Below are positions 1 to 8,658 of a stretch of DNA of 64,000 bases, one piece after another. The position numbers and the translations under genes were made by a program. This DNA is from Ferrovibrio sp965278975. Its GTDB lineage: Bacteria; Pseudomonadota; Alphaproteobacteria; Ferrovibrionales; Ferrovibrionaceae. The number at the start of each line of letters is the position of its first letter. Position 1 is the first letter of the stretch. The DNA is taken from assembly GCF_965278975.1 (NCBI RefSeq), contig NZ_OZ257126.1, forward strand, positions 2,976,001 to 3,040,000. Direction: 5' to 3'. The notes under the pieces were generated by a model. That model worked only from the letters and a program-made list of their open reading frames with translations, was not told the origin of the DNA and did no database searches.

Positions 1-678
1 ATCGTCCTTCGCATCGGTGTAGATGTCGATGCCGCTGATCACCACGCCCTTGTCCAGCTTCAGTGCCATCACGCTGCGCAACTGGCCGTCATTCGGCGGG
101 TCCTGCACGATATAGGCCGGCAGGCCGCTGTCGAATTCGAACAACTGTGTCTGCTTGGCGCCGGCATAGGAATTGATATAGGCGCCGGCCGTGACCATCG
201 GCGTCTTGCCGGCAGCCGCATCCTTGGCGCTGTAGGCCAGCTTGCCGTCCACGATGGTCTGGCCGTTATCGACATTCACGCGCAGATTCTGTCCTGTCGA
301 GCCGATCACGCGCAGCCGGTCGGCCTGCGGGTTGAAATCGACCACCAGCGCATCGATGGCATCCAGCGCCACGTTCAGCTTGGCACCGGCCTTGGCGGCG
401 CCGGTCTTGGTGTCGATGGTGTAGAGCATGCCTGAGGAACTGAGGCCATACAGCGTGTTGTTGGCCGGGCGCAGGTCGATGCCGAGGATTTTGCCTTCCA
501 CGCCGGTGATCGGCAGTGTTGTTGCCTTGGCGGGCGCCTTGTCGGTGAACAGCACCAACTCGTTGCGGTTGTTCAGGGCAGCCAGATCAAGCGCCTGGGC
601 CGGGGCGGCAAGGACGGCAGCAAGCCCGAGGCCGAGGCCGAGCGACAGGCCAAAACGGGTGGCGGTTACGGGGCGCAT
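1..678 (-). CDS. DUF4394 domain-containing secreted protein (C-terminus cut by window edge)
   Basis: The frame is open from an ATG at 678, preceded by an AAGGAGGA ribosome binding site, to the window edge, so only the first 226 residues are seen. The N-terminus is a signal peptide (hydrophobic stretch ending APAQA, about residues 10-29), so the product is exported. The mature part reads as DUF4394: 'LAALNNRNELVLF', then 'ITGVEGKILGIDLRPANNTLYGL' in pieces, then a 'TIDTKTGAA' segment and a 'VDFNPQADRLRVIGSTGQNLRVN' type segment. This family is predicted to form a beta-propeller-like fold. Its function is unknown. It is transcribed away from the malonyl-CoA synthetase gene. Confidence 0.85.
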   Translation of the reverse strand, partial: MRPVTATRFGLSLGLGLGLAAVLAAPAQALDLAALNNRNELVLFTDKAPAKATTLPITGVEGKILGIDLRPANNTLYGLSSSGMLYTIDTKTGAAKAGAKLNVALDAIDALVVDFNPQADRLRVIGSTGQNLRVNVDNGQTIVDGKLAYSAKDAAAGKTPMVTAGAYINSYAGAKQTQLFEFDSGLPAYIVQDPPNDGQLRSVMALKLDKGVVISGIDIYTDAKDD

Positions 679-826
679 AGATTCCTCCTTGAGCGACCGG
701 GATATTACCATGATAGGTACGGAATTTCAGCCAAATCGGATCATCCCAGGCCTTGCACAAGCCACTCTCCTTGGCCGTAATGGGGCCGAAATCGAACCCC
801 TGGAAGGGGATAACGGGACGACCGGG

Positions 827-2341
827 ATGAATCACAATCTTGTCAGTTTAGTTCAGGCGCGGGTGAGCGACCCGTCCAAGACGTTCATTGAGGCCGATGA
901 CGGTCGCATCTTCAGCTATGCCGATGCCTTCAAGCTGGCGGCGCGCTTCGCCAATACGCTGGTGCGGTTGGGCGTGCAGCCGGGCGATCGCGTTGCCGTG
1001 CAGTTGGACAAGTCGCCGGAAGCACTGATTCTCTATCTCGGTGTGGTTGCGGCTGGTGGTGTCTACTTACCGCTTAATGTCGGCTACACGCTGGCCGAAC
1101 TGGAATACTTCATCGGCGATGCCGAGCCGCGCGTTGTCGTCGGCCGGCCGAAGGGCGCGGAAGAACTCGACGCGCTCGCGGCCAGGCTGGGCGTGGCGCA
1201 TTGCCTCACGCTCGGCGGCAAGGCCGATGGCACGCTGATGGATGCCATTGCTGGCGCCGCCGACAGTTTCACGCCGATCGAGCGCAAGCCGGAAGACCTG
1301 GCGGCGATCCTCTACACCTCGGGCACCACCGGGCGCTCCAAGGGCGCGATGCTGAGCCATGCCAATCTGTTCTCCAATGCCGAGACGCTGCAGGCCTATT
1401 GGCGCTATACGGCGAAGGATGTGCTGCTGCATGCGCTGCCGATCTTCCATACCCATGGCTTGTTCGTAGCCACCAATGTGGTGCTGCTGGCCGGCGCCTC
1501 GATGCTGTTCCTGCCCAAGTTCGATGCCGACCAGGTGATCAAGCTGCTGCCGCGCGCCACCAGCATGATGGGCGTGCCGACCTTCTATGTCCGCCTGCTG
1601 GAGCATCCGGCGCTCAACAAGGATCTGGTCAAGCATATCCGGCTGTTCATTTCCGGCTCGGCGCCGCTGCTGGCCGATACGCATCGCGAATGGGAAGGCC
1701 GCACCGGGCATCGCATCCTCGAACGCTACGGTATGACCGAGACCAACATGAACACCTCCAACCCCTATGACGGCGAACGCATCGCCGGCACGGTGGGCTT
1801 CCCGCTGCCGGGGGTTTCCCTGCGCATCGCCGACCCGGAGAACGGCACACTGCTCGCCACCAACGACATTGGCATGATCGAGGTGAAGGGCCCGAATGTG
1901 TTCCAGGGCTATTGGCGCATGCCGGAGAAGACCAAGGCGGAGTTCCGCGATGACGGCTTCTTCATCACCGGCGATCTCGGCAAGGTGGATGACAGGGGCT
2001 ATGTGCATATCGTCGGCCGTGGCAAGGACCTGATCATTTCCGGCGGCTACAACGTGTATCCGAAGGAAGTGGAAACCGAGATCGATGGCATGCCGGGCGT
2101 GATCGAAAGCGCCGTGGTTGGCGTGGCGCACAAGGATTTCGGCGAAGGCGTGACGGCCGTGGTGGTGAAGGACAAGGCCTCGCCGCTGGATGAAGCCGCC
2201 GTGCTCAAGGCGCTGGAAGGCCGCCTGGCCAAGTTCAAGCAGCCCAAGCGCGTCATCTTCATGGATGACCTGCCACGCAACACCATGGGCAAGGTGCAGA
2301 AGAACCTGCTCCGCGACCAGTTCAAGGACCTATACAAGTAA
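827..2341 (+). CDS. matB: malonyl-CoA synthetase (acyl-CoA synthetase, AMP-binding)
   Basis: A 504-residue adenylate-forming enzyme that would make malonyl-CoA from malonate, ATP and CoA in the cytoplasm. The P-loop-like core motif YTSGTTGRSKG lies at residues 163-173. The motif YGMTETNMN, the hinge-region ITGDLGKVD and the C-terminal PRNTMGKVQKN lysine motif all match the MatB branch of the ANL superfamily. The reading frame is open far upstream, but the ATG at 827 gives the usual family length and starts at the conserved N-terminal region, so it was preferred over 713. An aminotransferase gene follows after 8 bp. MatB is often found with malonyl-CoA decarboxylase, which is absent here. The symbol rests on motif recognition; methylmalonate or another short dicarboxylate is possible. 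Confidence 0.85.
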   Translation: MNHNLVSLVQARVSDPSKTFIEADDGRIFSYADAFKLAARFANTLVRLGVQPGDRVAVQLDKSPEALILYLGVVAAGGVYLPLNVGYTLAELEYFIGDAEPRVVVGRPKGAEELDALAARLGVAHCLTLGGKADGTLMDAIAGAADSFTPIERKPEDLAAILYTSGTTGRSKGAMLSHANLFSNAETLQAYWRYTAKDVLLHALPIFHTHGLFVATNVVLLAGASMLFLPKFDADQVIKLLPRATSMMGVPTFYVRLLEHPALNKDLVKHIRLFISGSAPLLADTHREWEGRTGHRILERYGMTETNMNTSNPYDGERIAGTVGFPLPGVSLRIADPENGTLLATNDIGMIEVKGPNVFQGYWRMPEKTKAEFRDDGFFITGDLGKVDDRGYVHIVGRGKDLIISGGYNVYPKEVETEIDGMPGVIESAVVGVAHKDFGEGVTAVVVKDKASPLDEAAVLKALEGRLAKFKQPKRVIFMDDLPRNTMGKVQKNLLRDQFKDLYK

Positions 2342-2349
2342 GCGTCATC

Positions 2350-3486
2350 ATGAATCCGATCTTTGCCGATATCCCCACCACCATTTTCGAAACCATGAGC
2401 CGGCTGGCGCGCGAGCATCAGGCGGTGAATCTGGGCCAGGGCTTCCCCGATGATCCGGGGCCGCTGGATGTGCGCGAGAAGGCGGCGGAAGCGGTGGTGC
2501 ATGGCTGGAACCAGTATCCGCCGATGATGGGCATCCCGGAACTGCGCCAGGCCATTGCCGCGCATTACAAGCGGTTCCAGGGTCTGGATATCGATTGGGA
2601 AACCGAGGTGATGGTGACCTCGGGTGCCACCGAGGCGTTGGCGGATGCCTTGATGGCGGTGTTGCAGCCGGGCGATGAAGTGGTGCTGTTCCAGCCGATG
2701 TATGATGCCTATCTGCCGCTGGTGCAGCGGGCCGGCGGCGTGCCGCGCTTCGTGACGCTGAAGCCACCGCATTGGCGCATCACCGAGGAGGATTTGCGCG
2801 CCGCCTTCACGCCCAAGACCCGTGCCGTGCTGCTGAACAACCCGCTCAATCCGGCGGGTAGCATTTTTCCGCGCGAGGACCTGGAACTGCTTGGCCGTTT
2901 TCTGATCGAGCATGACGCCATCGCGATCTGCGACGAGGTTTGGGAGCATGTGATTTTCGATGGCCGCCAGCATCAGCCGTTGATCGGCCTGCCGGGCCTG
3001 CGCGACCGCTGCATCAAGATCGGCTCGGCGGGCAAGATTTTCTCGCTCACCGGCTGGAAGGTCGGCTTGGTCGTTGCCGCGCCGAAGATCATGCGTGTGC
3101 TGGCCAAGGCGCATCAGTTCGTCACCTTCACCACGCCGCCGAACCTACAGGCCGCCGTGGCCTATGGCCTGATGAAGGATGATGACTACTATGCCGGCAT
3201 GCGCGCCGACTTGCAGGCGGCGCGCGACCGCTTCTCGAAAAGCCTCAGCGAAGCCGGCTTCACCGTGCTGCCGAGCCAGGGCACTTATTTCGTTAATGTC
3301 GATCTCGGTGCGGGTGCCGATGACTCCGCCTATTGCCAGAAGCTGGTTGCCGAGGCTGGCGTGGCGGCGATCCCGGTCAGCGCCTTCTATGCCGAGAATC
3401 ATGTGCGCAGCGTGGTGCGCTTTTGCTTCGCCAAGACCAATGCGACGCTCGACGAAGCTGCCAAACGTTTGAAAGCCTATGCCTAA
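2350..3486 (+). CDS. PLP-dependent class I/II aminotransferase
   Basis: A 378-residue fold-type I aminotransferase. It has the N-terminal NLGQGFPD motif, the substrate-binding NNPLNPAG segment, the CDEVWEH segment with the cofactor-ring Asp, and the Schiff-base lysine K229 in SAGKIFSLTGWKVG. The NLGQGFPD signature and overall length resemble the methionine/kynurenine/glutamine transaminase group (YbdL-like), but the substrate cannot be fixed from sequence. The start lies 8 bp after the malonyl-CoA synthetase stop, so the two are probably cotranscribed. The stop overlaps the end of the convergent DUF2000 gene by 4 bp. Confidence 0.85.
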   Translation: MNPIFADIPTTIFETMSRLAREHQAVNLGQGFPDDPGPLDVREKAAEAVVHGWNQYPPMMGIPELRQAIAAHYKRFQGLDIDWETEVMVTSGATEALADALMAVLQPGDEVVLFQPMYDAYLPLVQRAGGVPRFVTLKPPHWRITEEDLRAAFTPKTRAVLLNNPLNPAGSIFPREDLELLGRFLIEHDAIAICDEVWEHVIFDGRQHQPLIGLPGLRDRCIKIGSAGKIFSLTGWKVGLVVAAPKIMRVLAKAHQFVTFTTPPNLQAAVAYGLMKDDDYYAGMRADLQAARDRFSKSLSEAGFTVLPSQGTYFVNVDLGAGADDSAYCQKLVAEAGVAAIPVSAFYAENHVRSVVRFCFAKTNATLDEAAKRLKAYA

Positions 3487-3893
3487 GGGTGCAGCTTCAG
3501 GCCCTTGAGCACCTTGTCGACCAGCTTGCGCTCGTCATGCAGGGCGATGCCGACCAGCGGCAATTCACCGGCCTGGCATGCCGCCACGGTTTCGCGGTTG
3601 GCGGCGTCATGCCCGGTTGAGAACATCGGCTCGATATAGACCGCCATTTTCACACCGCGCTCCAGCGCCCGGGCATGGGCGCGGGTCAGCTCGGCGCTAT
3701 CTGCGGCAAAGACCAGCATCGGCTGGCGCATCAGCCGCAGATACTTGTTGCCCGAGGCATCCTGGTAGGGTTCGCCAAGCAGGGCAGGGTCGCTGCCGGT
3801 GATGCCGCTGGCCAGGAAGGCGGCGACATTGAGTTTCTGCCAGACGGGGAGGTCGGCGCGCAGCGCCAGGGCGATCTTGGTATCAAACTGCAT
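3483..3893 (-). CDS. DUF2000 family protein
   Basis: A 136-residue protein beginning with the family-typical MQFDTKIALALR and containing the GEPYQDASGNKY and PMLVFAADSAEL segments found across DUF2000 proteins. Function is unknown; the fold is predicted to be related to peptidyl-tRNA hydrolase II. No signal peptide is seen. It is divergent from an AraC-family regulator with 84 bp between the starts, which suggests that regulator controls it. Confidence 0.85.
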   Translation of the reverse strand: MQFDTKIALALRADLPVWQKLNVAAFLASGITGSDPALLGEPYQDASGNKYLRLMRQPMLVFAADSAELTRAHARALERGVKMAVYIEPMFSTGHDAANRETVAACQAGELPLVGIALHDERKLVDKVLKGLKLHP

Positions 3894-3977
3894 GGGGGCA
3901 GTTTAGTTCCCCAGGCCCGGCCCGTCTTGCATGGATGTGACCTTGCCAAGCCGGGCGCTCGGCCCCAGAATCCCTGC

Positions 3978-4811
3978 ATGAGCATCCGTCAGGCAGATGA
4001 ATGGGTGAAGCTGGTGGCAGATTCGGCCACCGGCCTGGAGGCGCTGCGCGCCCGTTTCGTGCAGCATGCTTATGACCGCCACGCCCATGAAACCTATGCC
4101 ATCGGCATGACCGAGAGCGGTTCCCAGAGCTATCGCTGCCGGGGTGGCAACTACAGCACACGGCCTGGCGCCCTGATGTTGTTCAATCCGGCCGAAGTGC
4201 ATGATGGCCGCCCCACCGATGCCGGCGGCTTCACCTACCGCATGCTCTACCTGCCGGTGGCGCTGCTGCGCGATCTGGGTGGCGAGGGCTTCGGTGCGCC
4301 GGGCGCGGAGCCATTGTTCTATCAGCCGCTGGCGCAGGATGAGGTGGCGGCGCGGGTGATTGCCGAGGCTTTCGACAGCCTGGCCGAGCCACATAGCCGC
4401 TTGCGCCGCGACGAAGCCTTGCTTGGCGTGCTGGGTATCCTGCTGCCGCGCTATGCCGGCCTGGCGCCGAAGCGGGCGCCGCCGGCTGCTCCCGGCCTGC
4501 GCCGCGCCCGCGATCTGCTGGAAGCCAGCTTGCTGGAGGATATCGGCATCGCCGCGTTGGCCCAGGAGGCCGGCATCAGCCGTTTCCATCTGGCGCGTGG
4601 TTTCCGCCGTCTCTATGGCCTGAGTCCGAGCGAATACCGCCGCCAGCAGCGCCTGCGCGAGGCTCGCCGCCGCATCGTCGCCGGTGCCAGCCTGGCGGAA
4701 GCGGCCCTGGCCTCAGGCTTCACTGATCAGGCGCATTTCACGCGCCAGTTCAAGGCCGCCTATGGCGTCACGCCCGGCCGTTGGCGGCAAGCTGCAATGC
4801 CGCCTGGATGA
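3978..4811 (+). CDS. AraC family transcriptional regulator
   Basis: A 277-residue regulator with an N-terminal cupin-type AraC ligand domain (residues about 20-160, including HAHETYAIGMTESG and an 'ALMLFNPAEVHDG' segment) and a C-terminal double helix-turn-helix (about residues 180-275). The second recognition helix region reads ALASGFTDQAHFTRQFKAAYGVTPG in consecutive pieces, the classic AraC/XylS signature. The frame is open upstream to 3675, but the ATG at 3978 starts the conserved domain and leaves a divergent promoter with the DUF2000 gene. The 3' end overlaps the convergent PanE-like gene by 44 bp. Confidence 0.9.
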   Translation: MSIRQADEWVKLVADSATGLEALRARFVQHAYDRHAHETYAIGMTESGSQSYRCRGGNYSTRPGALMLFNPAEVHDGRPTDAGGFTYRMLYLPVALLRDLGGEGFGAPGAEPLFYQPLAQDEVAARVIAEAFDSLAEPHSRLRRDEALLGVLGILLPRYAGLAPKRAPPAAPGLRRARDLLEASLLEDIGIAALAQEAGISRFHLARGFRRLYGLSPSEYRRQQRLREARRRIVAGASLAEAALASGFTDQAHFTRQFKAAYGVTPGRWRQAAMPPG

Positions 4812-5694
4812 AGCCATGAGTCGGCGTCGGCACGCCCAGTTCGGCCCCCAGCCGCGCCACTGCGCCAGACAACCAGGGCAGTTCCAGCTTGTTGCCGCGT
4901 TCCAGGTCGCCCAGCATCGAGGCTTTCATGCTGCCCGGCAGCTTTTCCGACAGCCCGAGCGCGCGTTCGTAATGGTCCGCCGCCAGGCCGACGCCCTTGG
5001 CGCGCGCCACGGCGCAGGCTTCCTGCAAGGCGGCGATGTAGAGCGCGCGGGTTTTCGGCTCGGCCAGGATCGGGCCGATGCTGTTGCGGGTCAGCGCCGT
5101 TAGGCCGGAGAAACTCGCCAGGAACACGAATTTGTCCCAGATGGCGCGGTGGATATCGTCCGGCAGCGCCAGTTCCAGCTTGGCCGTCTCGGCCAGGGCT
5201 GCGAAGGCATCCAGCCGGGCGCTCCTGCCGCCATCCACTTCGCCGAGCGTCAGCTTCGCCATGGTGCCGTTATGGCGGATCACGCCGGGTTTCTCGATCA
5301 GTGCCGCGATATGCGCCACGCCGCCGAGTGTTGCGGCCTTACCATAGACCGCCATCACCTTGTCCACGGCTTCGATGCCGTTTTGCAGCGAGGCGATGGC
5401 GCCATCCGGCTTCACCAGCGGCTTGGCGTGCTGCAATGCGGATTCAGTGTCCCACAGCTTCACCGAAAGCAGCACCAGGTCGGCGGGTTTCACGCTGGCC
5501 GGGTCGTCGGTCACCTGGATCGGCAGGTTTTTCAGCGGGCGTACATTGCTTTCGATGCTGAGGCCATCCTGTTGCAGCGCCTTGAGATGTGCGCCGCGTG
5601 CGATGAACACCACATCGGCGCCGCTTTCCGCCAGCAGGCCGCCGAAATAGCCGCCCACACCGCCCACGCCCACGATTGCCACGCGCATGCTCAT
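4768..5694 (-). CDS. 2-dehydropantoate 2-reductase family protein (ketopantoate reductase-like)
   Basis: A 308-residue NAD(P)-dependent reductase. The Rossmann motif GVGGVGGYFGG is at residues 9-19, LSVKLWDTE follows the N-domain, and the C-terminal ApbA_C domain contains WDKFVFLASFSGLTAL with the probable catalytic lysine K188. The family member PanE reduces ketopantoate to pantoate for pantothenate synthesis. The Asn that usually follows the lysine in well-studied PanE proteins is not evident, so this may be a paralogue with another 2-oxoacid substrate. It starts inside the stop of the upstream TIGR02466 gene (ATGA overlap), so the two are translationally coupled. Confidence 0.8.
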   Translation of the reverse strand: MSMRVAIVGVGGVGGYFGGLLAESGADVVFIARGAHLKALQQDGLSIESNVRPLKNLPIQVTDDPASVKPADLVLLSVKLWDTESALQHAKPLVKPDGAIASLQNGIEAVDKVMAVYGKAATLGGVAHIAALIEKPGVIRHNGTMAKLTLGEVDGGRSARLDAFAALAETAKLELALPDDIHRAIWDKFVFLASFSGLTALTRNSIGPILAEPKTRALYIAALQEACAVARAKGVGLAADHYERALGLSEKLPGSMKASMLGDLERGNKLELPWLSGAVARLGAELGVPTPTHGFIQAALQLAANGRA

Positions 5695-6326
5695 TTTCCT
5701 TTCGCCCCGTCTTCCCAGGCATAATTGAAGCTGATCGAAATCCGCTCGCCCTTCACATCGCTGGCTGGCACCTCATGGCGCAGCCAGCTTTCAAACAGCA
5801 CCAGATGACCGGCCCGCGCCTTGTGCGTCACGAATGGTTTCTTTGCCGCGGGGGCATCGGCGCGGCGCGGCGGCGCTGCCATCAGCAGCCCCAAACGCGG
5901 ATCCTCGAATTTCAGCGGTGCGGCCTGGCGCGGCGTCTGCACATAGTAAGTGCCACTGATGAAGGAGAGCGGATGCAGATGCGAGCCATGCATCACCTGC
6001 GCCGGCATGATGTTCACCCAGCAATCGGTCATCACCAGGCGGCGGCGCTGCAGGTCGTAATCCAGGGCATCGGCATAGCGCCGCACATGTGGCCGGATGG
6101 CGCGCTCCAGCTCAGCGAAGAGCGGCGAGATCAGGTGCAACCGGCAATGGCTGCCATAGGAGGTATAGCCACCGAGATAGTTGCGGGTGCTCCAGTCCTG
6201 GCCGGCGGCATCGGCATCGGCCAGTGCCATGCTTTCATCCGCCAGGCGCTGGTTCAGGATGGCAAGGCCGGTCCGCTTCAGGGCGGTGCTGTAGATTTGC
6301 GTCGGGAACAGGGTTTTGATCGGCAT
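5691..6326 (-). CDS. TIGR02466 family protein (putative 2-oxoglutarate/Fe(II) oxygenase)
   Basis: A 211-residue protein of the TIGR02466 family, related to prolyl-hydroxylase-like dioxygenases. It shows the expected metal-ligand pattern: HGSHLHPLSFISGTYYV supplies the first His, ESWLRHEVPA the distal His, and GERISISFNYAW the conserved Arg/Ser strand that would bind 2-oxoglutarate. The substrate is unknown. It is the first gene of a two-gene operon with the PanE-like reductase (4-bp overlap) and is divergent from the DUF4197 gene. Confidence 0.8.
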   Translation of the reverse strand: MPIKTLFPTQIYSTALKRTGLAILNQRLADESMALADADAAGQDWSTRNYLGGYTSYGSHCRLHLISPLFAELERAIRPHVRRYADALDYDLQRRRLVMTDCWVNIMPAQVMHGSHLHPLSFISGTYYVQTPRQAAPLKFEDPRLGLLMAAPPRRADAPAAKKPFVTHKARAGHLVLFESWLRHEVPASDVKGERISISFNYAWEDGAKGK

Positions 6327-6429
6327 GGCCTGTTTTCCGCCCCGGCCAGGATGATGTCAACCAGCCGGGCGATGCCAACCGATCCGCCTTGCGCTATGAT
6401 GGCCCGGTCATTCAGCGGGAGGATAGACC

Positions 6430-7164
6430 ATGAAACGATCCGCGCTATTCGGATGTGCCCTGGTGCTGCTGGCGCTGCCGGCGGCGGCGCAGTTCAGCCT
6501 GCCGAAATCGGCCGGCGATCTTTCCAATCTCACCGGCAAGCTCGGTGGCAGCAGCAGCGGCAAGGTGAGCGATGCCGACGCCACGGCCGGGCTGCGCGAA
6601 GCTTTGAAGGTGGCGTCCGAGCGCACCATCGGCCAGGTCGGCAAGAATGATGGCTACCTCAAGGATCCGGCGATCCATATCCCGCTGCCCGGCATGCTGG
6701 CCAAGGGCAAGTCGTTGTTGCAGGCTGTGGGCGGCGCCGGATTGGTGGATGACCTCGAAACCCGCATGAACCGTGCGGCGGAAGCGGCGGCGCCGAAGGC
6801 ACGTGATATCTTCGTCAAGGCGATCTCCGATATGTCGCTGCAGGATGCGCAAGGTATTTTGCAGGGGCCGCAGGATGCCGCCACGCAGTATTTCCGCCGC
6901 ACCACCAGCCAACCCTTGAGCACGGCGATGCGGCCGGTGATCGACAATGCCATGCGCGATGTCGGCGCGCTGCAATCCTATCGCGCGGTCACGGATAAAC
7001 TCTCGGCCTTGCCTGGCGGCGGCGTGGGCGGCCTGGATATCACTGACCATGTGCTGGAAAAGGCCCTGGATGGCCTGTTCCATTACATCGCCAAGGAAGA
7101 AGCGGCGATCCGCACCAATCCGGCGGCACGCAGCACCGAGCTTTTACGCAAGGTTTTCAGCTAG
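6430..7164 (+). CDS. DUF4197 domain-containing exported protein
   Basis: A 244-residue protein with an N-terminal signal peptide (hydrophobic core at residues about 6-18, likely cleaved after AAAQ-region Ala). The rest matches DUF4197, with the segments LREALKVASERTI, HIPLPG, SDMSLQDAQGIL and the 'DHVLEKALDGLFHYIAKEE' type helix near the C-terminus. It is periplasmic and its function is unknown. The start is supported by a GGGAGGAT ribosome binding site just upstream. A second start-type signal (GGGAGGAG) precedes the next gene, which appears to be transcribed separately. Confidence 0.85.
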   Translation: MKRSALFGCALVLLALPAAAQFSLPKSAGDLSNLTGKLGGSSSGKVSDADATAGLREALKVASERTIGQVGKNDGYLKDPAIHIPLPGMLAKGKSLLQAVGGAGLVDDLETRMNRAAEAAAPKARDIFVKAISDMSLQDAQGILQGPQDAATQYFRRTTSQPLSTAMRPVIDNAMRDVGALQSYRAVTDKLSALPGGGVGGLDITDHVLEKALDGLFHYIAKEEAAIRTNPAARSTELLRKVFS

Positions 7165-7270
7165 CTCCCGGTTTCAGGTGAATTCCAGTCAACTGGCGGT
7201 GGCTGCGGCTTTGCCGCGCCGCGCCGCCGGGCCTATATTCCGGGCAAAAGAAGCCTAGTGGGAGGAGACA

Positions 7271-8479
7271 ATGGACCTCGAATTCGCCGCCGATGAAACC
7301 GCCTTCCAGGGCGAGGTGCGCCAGTTTATCGCCGATCATTTCGACGATGAGATGCGCGCCGCCATGGCCCGGACGCGCACCGGCTATATCGCCAAGCATC
7401 TGCATCAGCGCTGGCAGGAGCGGCTTTCGGCCAAGGGCTGGCTGGCGCCGAACTGGCCGGTGGAGCATGGCGGTCCGGGCTGGACACCGACCCAGCGTTA
7501 TATCTACGAGCAGGAAATGACCGCCGCTGGTGCGCCCATCGTGGTGCCGTTCGGCCCGCGCATGCTGGCGCCTGTGATCATGAAATTCGGCACGCCGGCG
7601 CAGAAGGCCAAGTATCTGCCCGATATCCTGGCCAGCAAGGTGTGGTGGTGCCAGGGCTATTCCGAACCGGGTGCAGGTTCCGATCTTGCCTCGTTGCAGA
7701 TGAAGGCGGAGGACAAGGGCGATCATTTCCTCTGCAATGGCAGCAAGATCTGGACCTCGGAAGCGCAGCATGCCGACATGATCTTCTGCCTGGTGCGCAC
7801 CGCCCAGAGCAAGAAGCCGCAGGAGGGCATTTCTTTCCTGCTGATCGACATGAAGTCGCCCGGCATTACCGTGGCGCCGATCATCACGCTGGATGAGCCT
7901 GGCCCGCATATGCAGGAGGTCAACCAGGTTTTCTTCGACGATGTGAAAGTGCCGAAGGAGAATCTGGTCGGTGAACTGAACCAGGGCTGGACCTGCGCCA
8001 AGTATCTGCTGGAATTCGAACGCGGCAATGCCTATTCCGGCATGCTGAAGCGCGGTCTCAAGCATGTGCGCAAGATTGCCCGCGCAGAGGGTGGCCCCGA
8101 TGGCACACCGCTGATCGAGGATCCGGCTTACGGTGCGAGGCTGGCGCAATGCGAAATCGAAATCATGGCGCTGGAAATGACCGAGTTGCGCGTGCTCGGC
8201 CAGTTCAAGAGCGGCCAGAATGTCGGCGCTGCTTCCTCGCTGCTCAAGACGCGCGGCACCGAATTGCAGCAGATGGTGACCGAACTCGCCGCCGAGGCGG
8301 TGGGGTATTATGCGCTGCCGTTCACGCCGCAGATGGAAGGCTCGAACCAGCCCGGTGTCGGCCCCGATTATGCCGATGGCGTGGCGCCGCGCTATTTCAA
8401 CATGCGCAAGGTCTCGATCTATGCCGGCTCCAACGAGATTCAGCGGAACATCATGTCGAAGCTGATCCTCGGCCTCTGA
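7271..8479 (+). CDS. acyl-CoA dehydrogenase
   Basis: A 402-residue flavoprotein acyl-CoA dehydrogenase, cytoplasmic, with N-terminal helical, middle beta and C-terminal helical domains in the usual order. Recognisable segments are GYSEPGAGSDLASL (flavin-binding, acyl-CoA DH middle domain), NGSKIWTSEAQHADM, and the C-terminal YAGSNEIQRNIM signature that contacts FAD. The sequence resembles the large-subunit type used for pimeloyl-CoA or other atypical acyl-CoAs (PimC-like), but no small-subunit gene is adjacent, so the substrate is open. A strong GGGAGGAG ribosome binding site precedes the ATG, and a perfect hairpin terminator follows the gene. Confidence 0.9.
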   Translation: MDLEFAADETAFQGEVRQFIADHFDDEMRAAMARTRTGYIAKHLHQRWQERLSAKGWLAPNWPVEHGGPGWTPTQRYIYEQEMTAAGAPIVVPFGPRMLAPVIMKFGTPAQKAKYLPDILASKVWWCQGYSEPGAGSDLASLQMKAEDKGDHFLCNGSKIWTSEAQHADMIFCLVRTAQSKKPQEGISFLLIDMKSPGITVAPIITLDEPGPHMQEVNQVFFDDVKVPKENLVGELNQGWTCAKYLLEFERGNAYSGMLKRGLKHVRKIARAEGGPDGTPLIEDPAYGARLAQCEIEIMALEMTELRVLGQFKSGQNVGAASSLLKTRGTELQQMVTELAAEAVGYYALPFTPQMEGSNQPGVGPDYADGVAPRYFNMRKVSIYAGSNEIQRNIMSKLILGL

Positions 8480-8510
8480 TCGCGCTGTAGCAGTATTACG
8501 CTCTGTTACA

Positions 8511-8549
8511 CAAAGGCCTTGCCGGTTTCCGGCAAGGCCTTTGCTTTTC
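8511..8549 (+). terminator. intrinsic terminator after the acyl-CoA dehydrogenase gene
   Basis: A perfect 14-bp stem (8512-8525 with 8529-8542) and a 3-base TTT loop, followed by GCTTTT. It lies 32 bp after the acyl-CoA dehydrogenase stop and separates it from the DUF1217 gene. The stem flanks are A- and T-rich, so it may work in both directions. Confidence 0.85.
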
Positions 8550-8658
8550 AAGGCATTTCGGCGCGTGGTTAACAGGAGCTGAAGCCGTTTGTGTAACGCT
8601 GCGTTGCTGATCTGCATTTCGCCTCGGCGTGGCACGGCGCGCGCGCTAGCTTCAGCGC

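Noticed and set aside
1067..2131. A 354-codon minus-strand open frame opposite the malonyl-CoA synthetase gene
   Set aside because: Shadow frame of a high-GC gene; composition is unlike a protein and it lies wholly within a well-supported CDS.
8630..8647. TGGCACG with a GC 10 bases after GG, resembling a sigma-54 promoter before the DUF1217 gene
   Set aside because: The expected TTGC box is missing and the stretch is a run of GC dinucleotides, so the match is likely chance.
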